Source: Candidatus Parcubacteria bacterium
Lineage (GTDB): Bacteria; Patescibacteriota; Minisyncoccia; Phycocordibacterales; CAIJYI01
DNA: 41,129 bases
Direction of reading: 5' to 3'
NCBI GenBank assembly: GCA_026395595.1
Contig: JAPLYL010000003.1
Location: 140,136-181,264, forward strand
This document shows positions 40,945 through 41,129 of the stretch, piece after piece. A model generated the notes under the pieces. That model saw nothing but the letters and a program-made list of their open reading frames with translations, did not search any database and was not told the origin of the DNA. The position numbers and the translations under genes were made by a program. Numbering within the stretch: the stretch's first letter is position 1; the number at the start of each line of letters is the position of its first letter.

Positions 40945-41129
40945 AGTTTTGGAATGAGGGTATTTATTCGTTCTTGAACGCACACGTGAATGGTTTTATC
41001 GCTTACATCAAACCATTTGTAATCGCTGTGCTGATTGTCTAAGATAATGTTAGTATTTTTTGTCGCAACATATCCGAAATATATTACGACCGCATGATAC
41101 CCGATATCTTTTCCGAATGCGGAATTAGG
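40941..41129 (-). CDS. Nudix hydrolase, GDP-mannose mannosyl hydrolase-like, 5' end cut by window edge
   Basis: The minus-strand frame is open from the right window edge to TGA at 40941-40943, giving 62 residues. It contains a VVIYFGYVA strand and DNQHSDYKWFDVSD near residue 32, which is typical of the C-terminal end of Nudix GDP-mannose mannosyl hydrolases (Gmm/WcaH), followed by IHVCVQERI. The Nudix box itself lies outside the window. The stop overlaps the ColD-like start as ATGA, so the two are coupled. Gmm-type enzymes accompany GDP-fucose and GDP-colitose clusters. Confidence 0.7.
   Translation of the reverse strand, partial: PNSAFGKDIGYHAVVIYFGYVATKNTNIILDNQHSDYKWFDVSDKTIHVCVQERINTLIPKL

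Noticed and set aside
1-41129. Recoded TGA (glycine) as in Gracilibacteria/Absconditabacteria
   Set aside because: TGA ends several genes at family-typical lengths, often in ATGA overlaps with the next start.
1-41129. CRISPR array, tRNA, rRNA or classical IS element
   Set aside because: No regularly spaced repeats, cloverleaf, rRNA-like sequence or transposase frame was recognised on either strand.

Overview
This window reads as one long surface-glycan (S-layer glycan, capsule or O-antigen-like) biosynthesis and export locus. The likely host is a member of the Candidate Phyla Radiation (Patescibacteria, probably Parcubacteria). That is an inference from the AT-rich, tightly packed genes, the ATGA, TAATG and TAA-N-ATG junctions, irregular Shine-Dalgarno sites, a stand-alone four-helix-bundle (S23/IVP) gene and an orphan PemK/MazF gene. 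TGA is used as a normal stop, so this is not a code-25 lineage such as Gracilibacteria. No rRNA, tRNA, CRISPR array, transposase or integrase was seen, and no gene-free stretch reaches 300 bases.

Layout. (1) 1-8548, plus strand: FkbM methyltransferase (cut by the left edge), GT4, a GtrA / GT-C-like / DPM1-like triad for lipid-linked sugar transfer, an S23-type gene enclosed by a 28-nt inverted repeat, AsnB-type amidotransferase and two SAM methyltransferases. (2) 8549-22381, mostly minus strand: glycosyltransferases and methyltransferases around a complete GDP-D-glycero-alpha-D-manno-heptose set (gmhA, hddA, gmhB, hddC) with galE, plus a GT11 fucosyltransferase, a GT2-DUF268 fusion and a DUF115-like protein. 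One GT4 gene (11509-12624) runs on the plus strand. (3) 22512-29334, mostly minus strand: a nonulosonate-like module (PseB-like, RmlD-like, NeuB-like, PseF-like, methyltransferase, DUF4910 protein), interrupted by a plus-strand YdcF gene, two hairpin terminators and a 210-bp MITE-like element. (4) 29401-35775, minus strand: GT10 fucosyltransferase, an SDR, a split transketolase, and a Wzm/Wzt ABC exporter with an orphan PemK/MazF gene between its two genes. (5) 35898-38774, plus strand: AcpS, FkbH, acyl carrier protein, MaoC hydratase and FabG-like SDR, a compact ACP-tethered small-acyl pathway. (6) 38812-41129, minus strand: Fcl/ColC, a ColD-like dehydratase with His at the usual Lys position, and a Nudix hydrolase cut by the right edge.

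How the parts could work together (inference): nucleotide sugars (GDP-heptose, GDP-fucose or GDP-colitose, a CMP-nonulosonate-like sugar) are made here, assembled on a lipid carrier by the GT2/GT4/GT10/GT11 enzymes, decorated by about eight methyltransferases, an amidotransferase and possibly an ACP-borne acyl group, and exported by Wzm/Wzt. The split transketolase may supply sedoheptulose 7-phosphate to GmhA or build a branched sugar.

Most notable: a MITE-like element with a clear 8-bp target duplication that rewrote the C-terminus of the RmlD-like gene; the S23 gene flanked by complementary arms; the AcpS-FkbH-ACP-MaoC-SDR cassette; and the ColD-type dehydratase.
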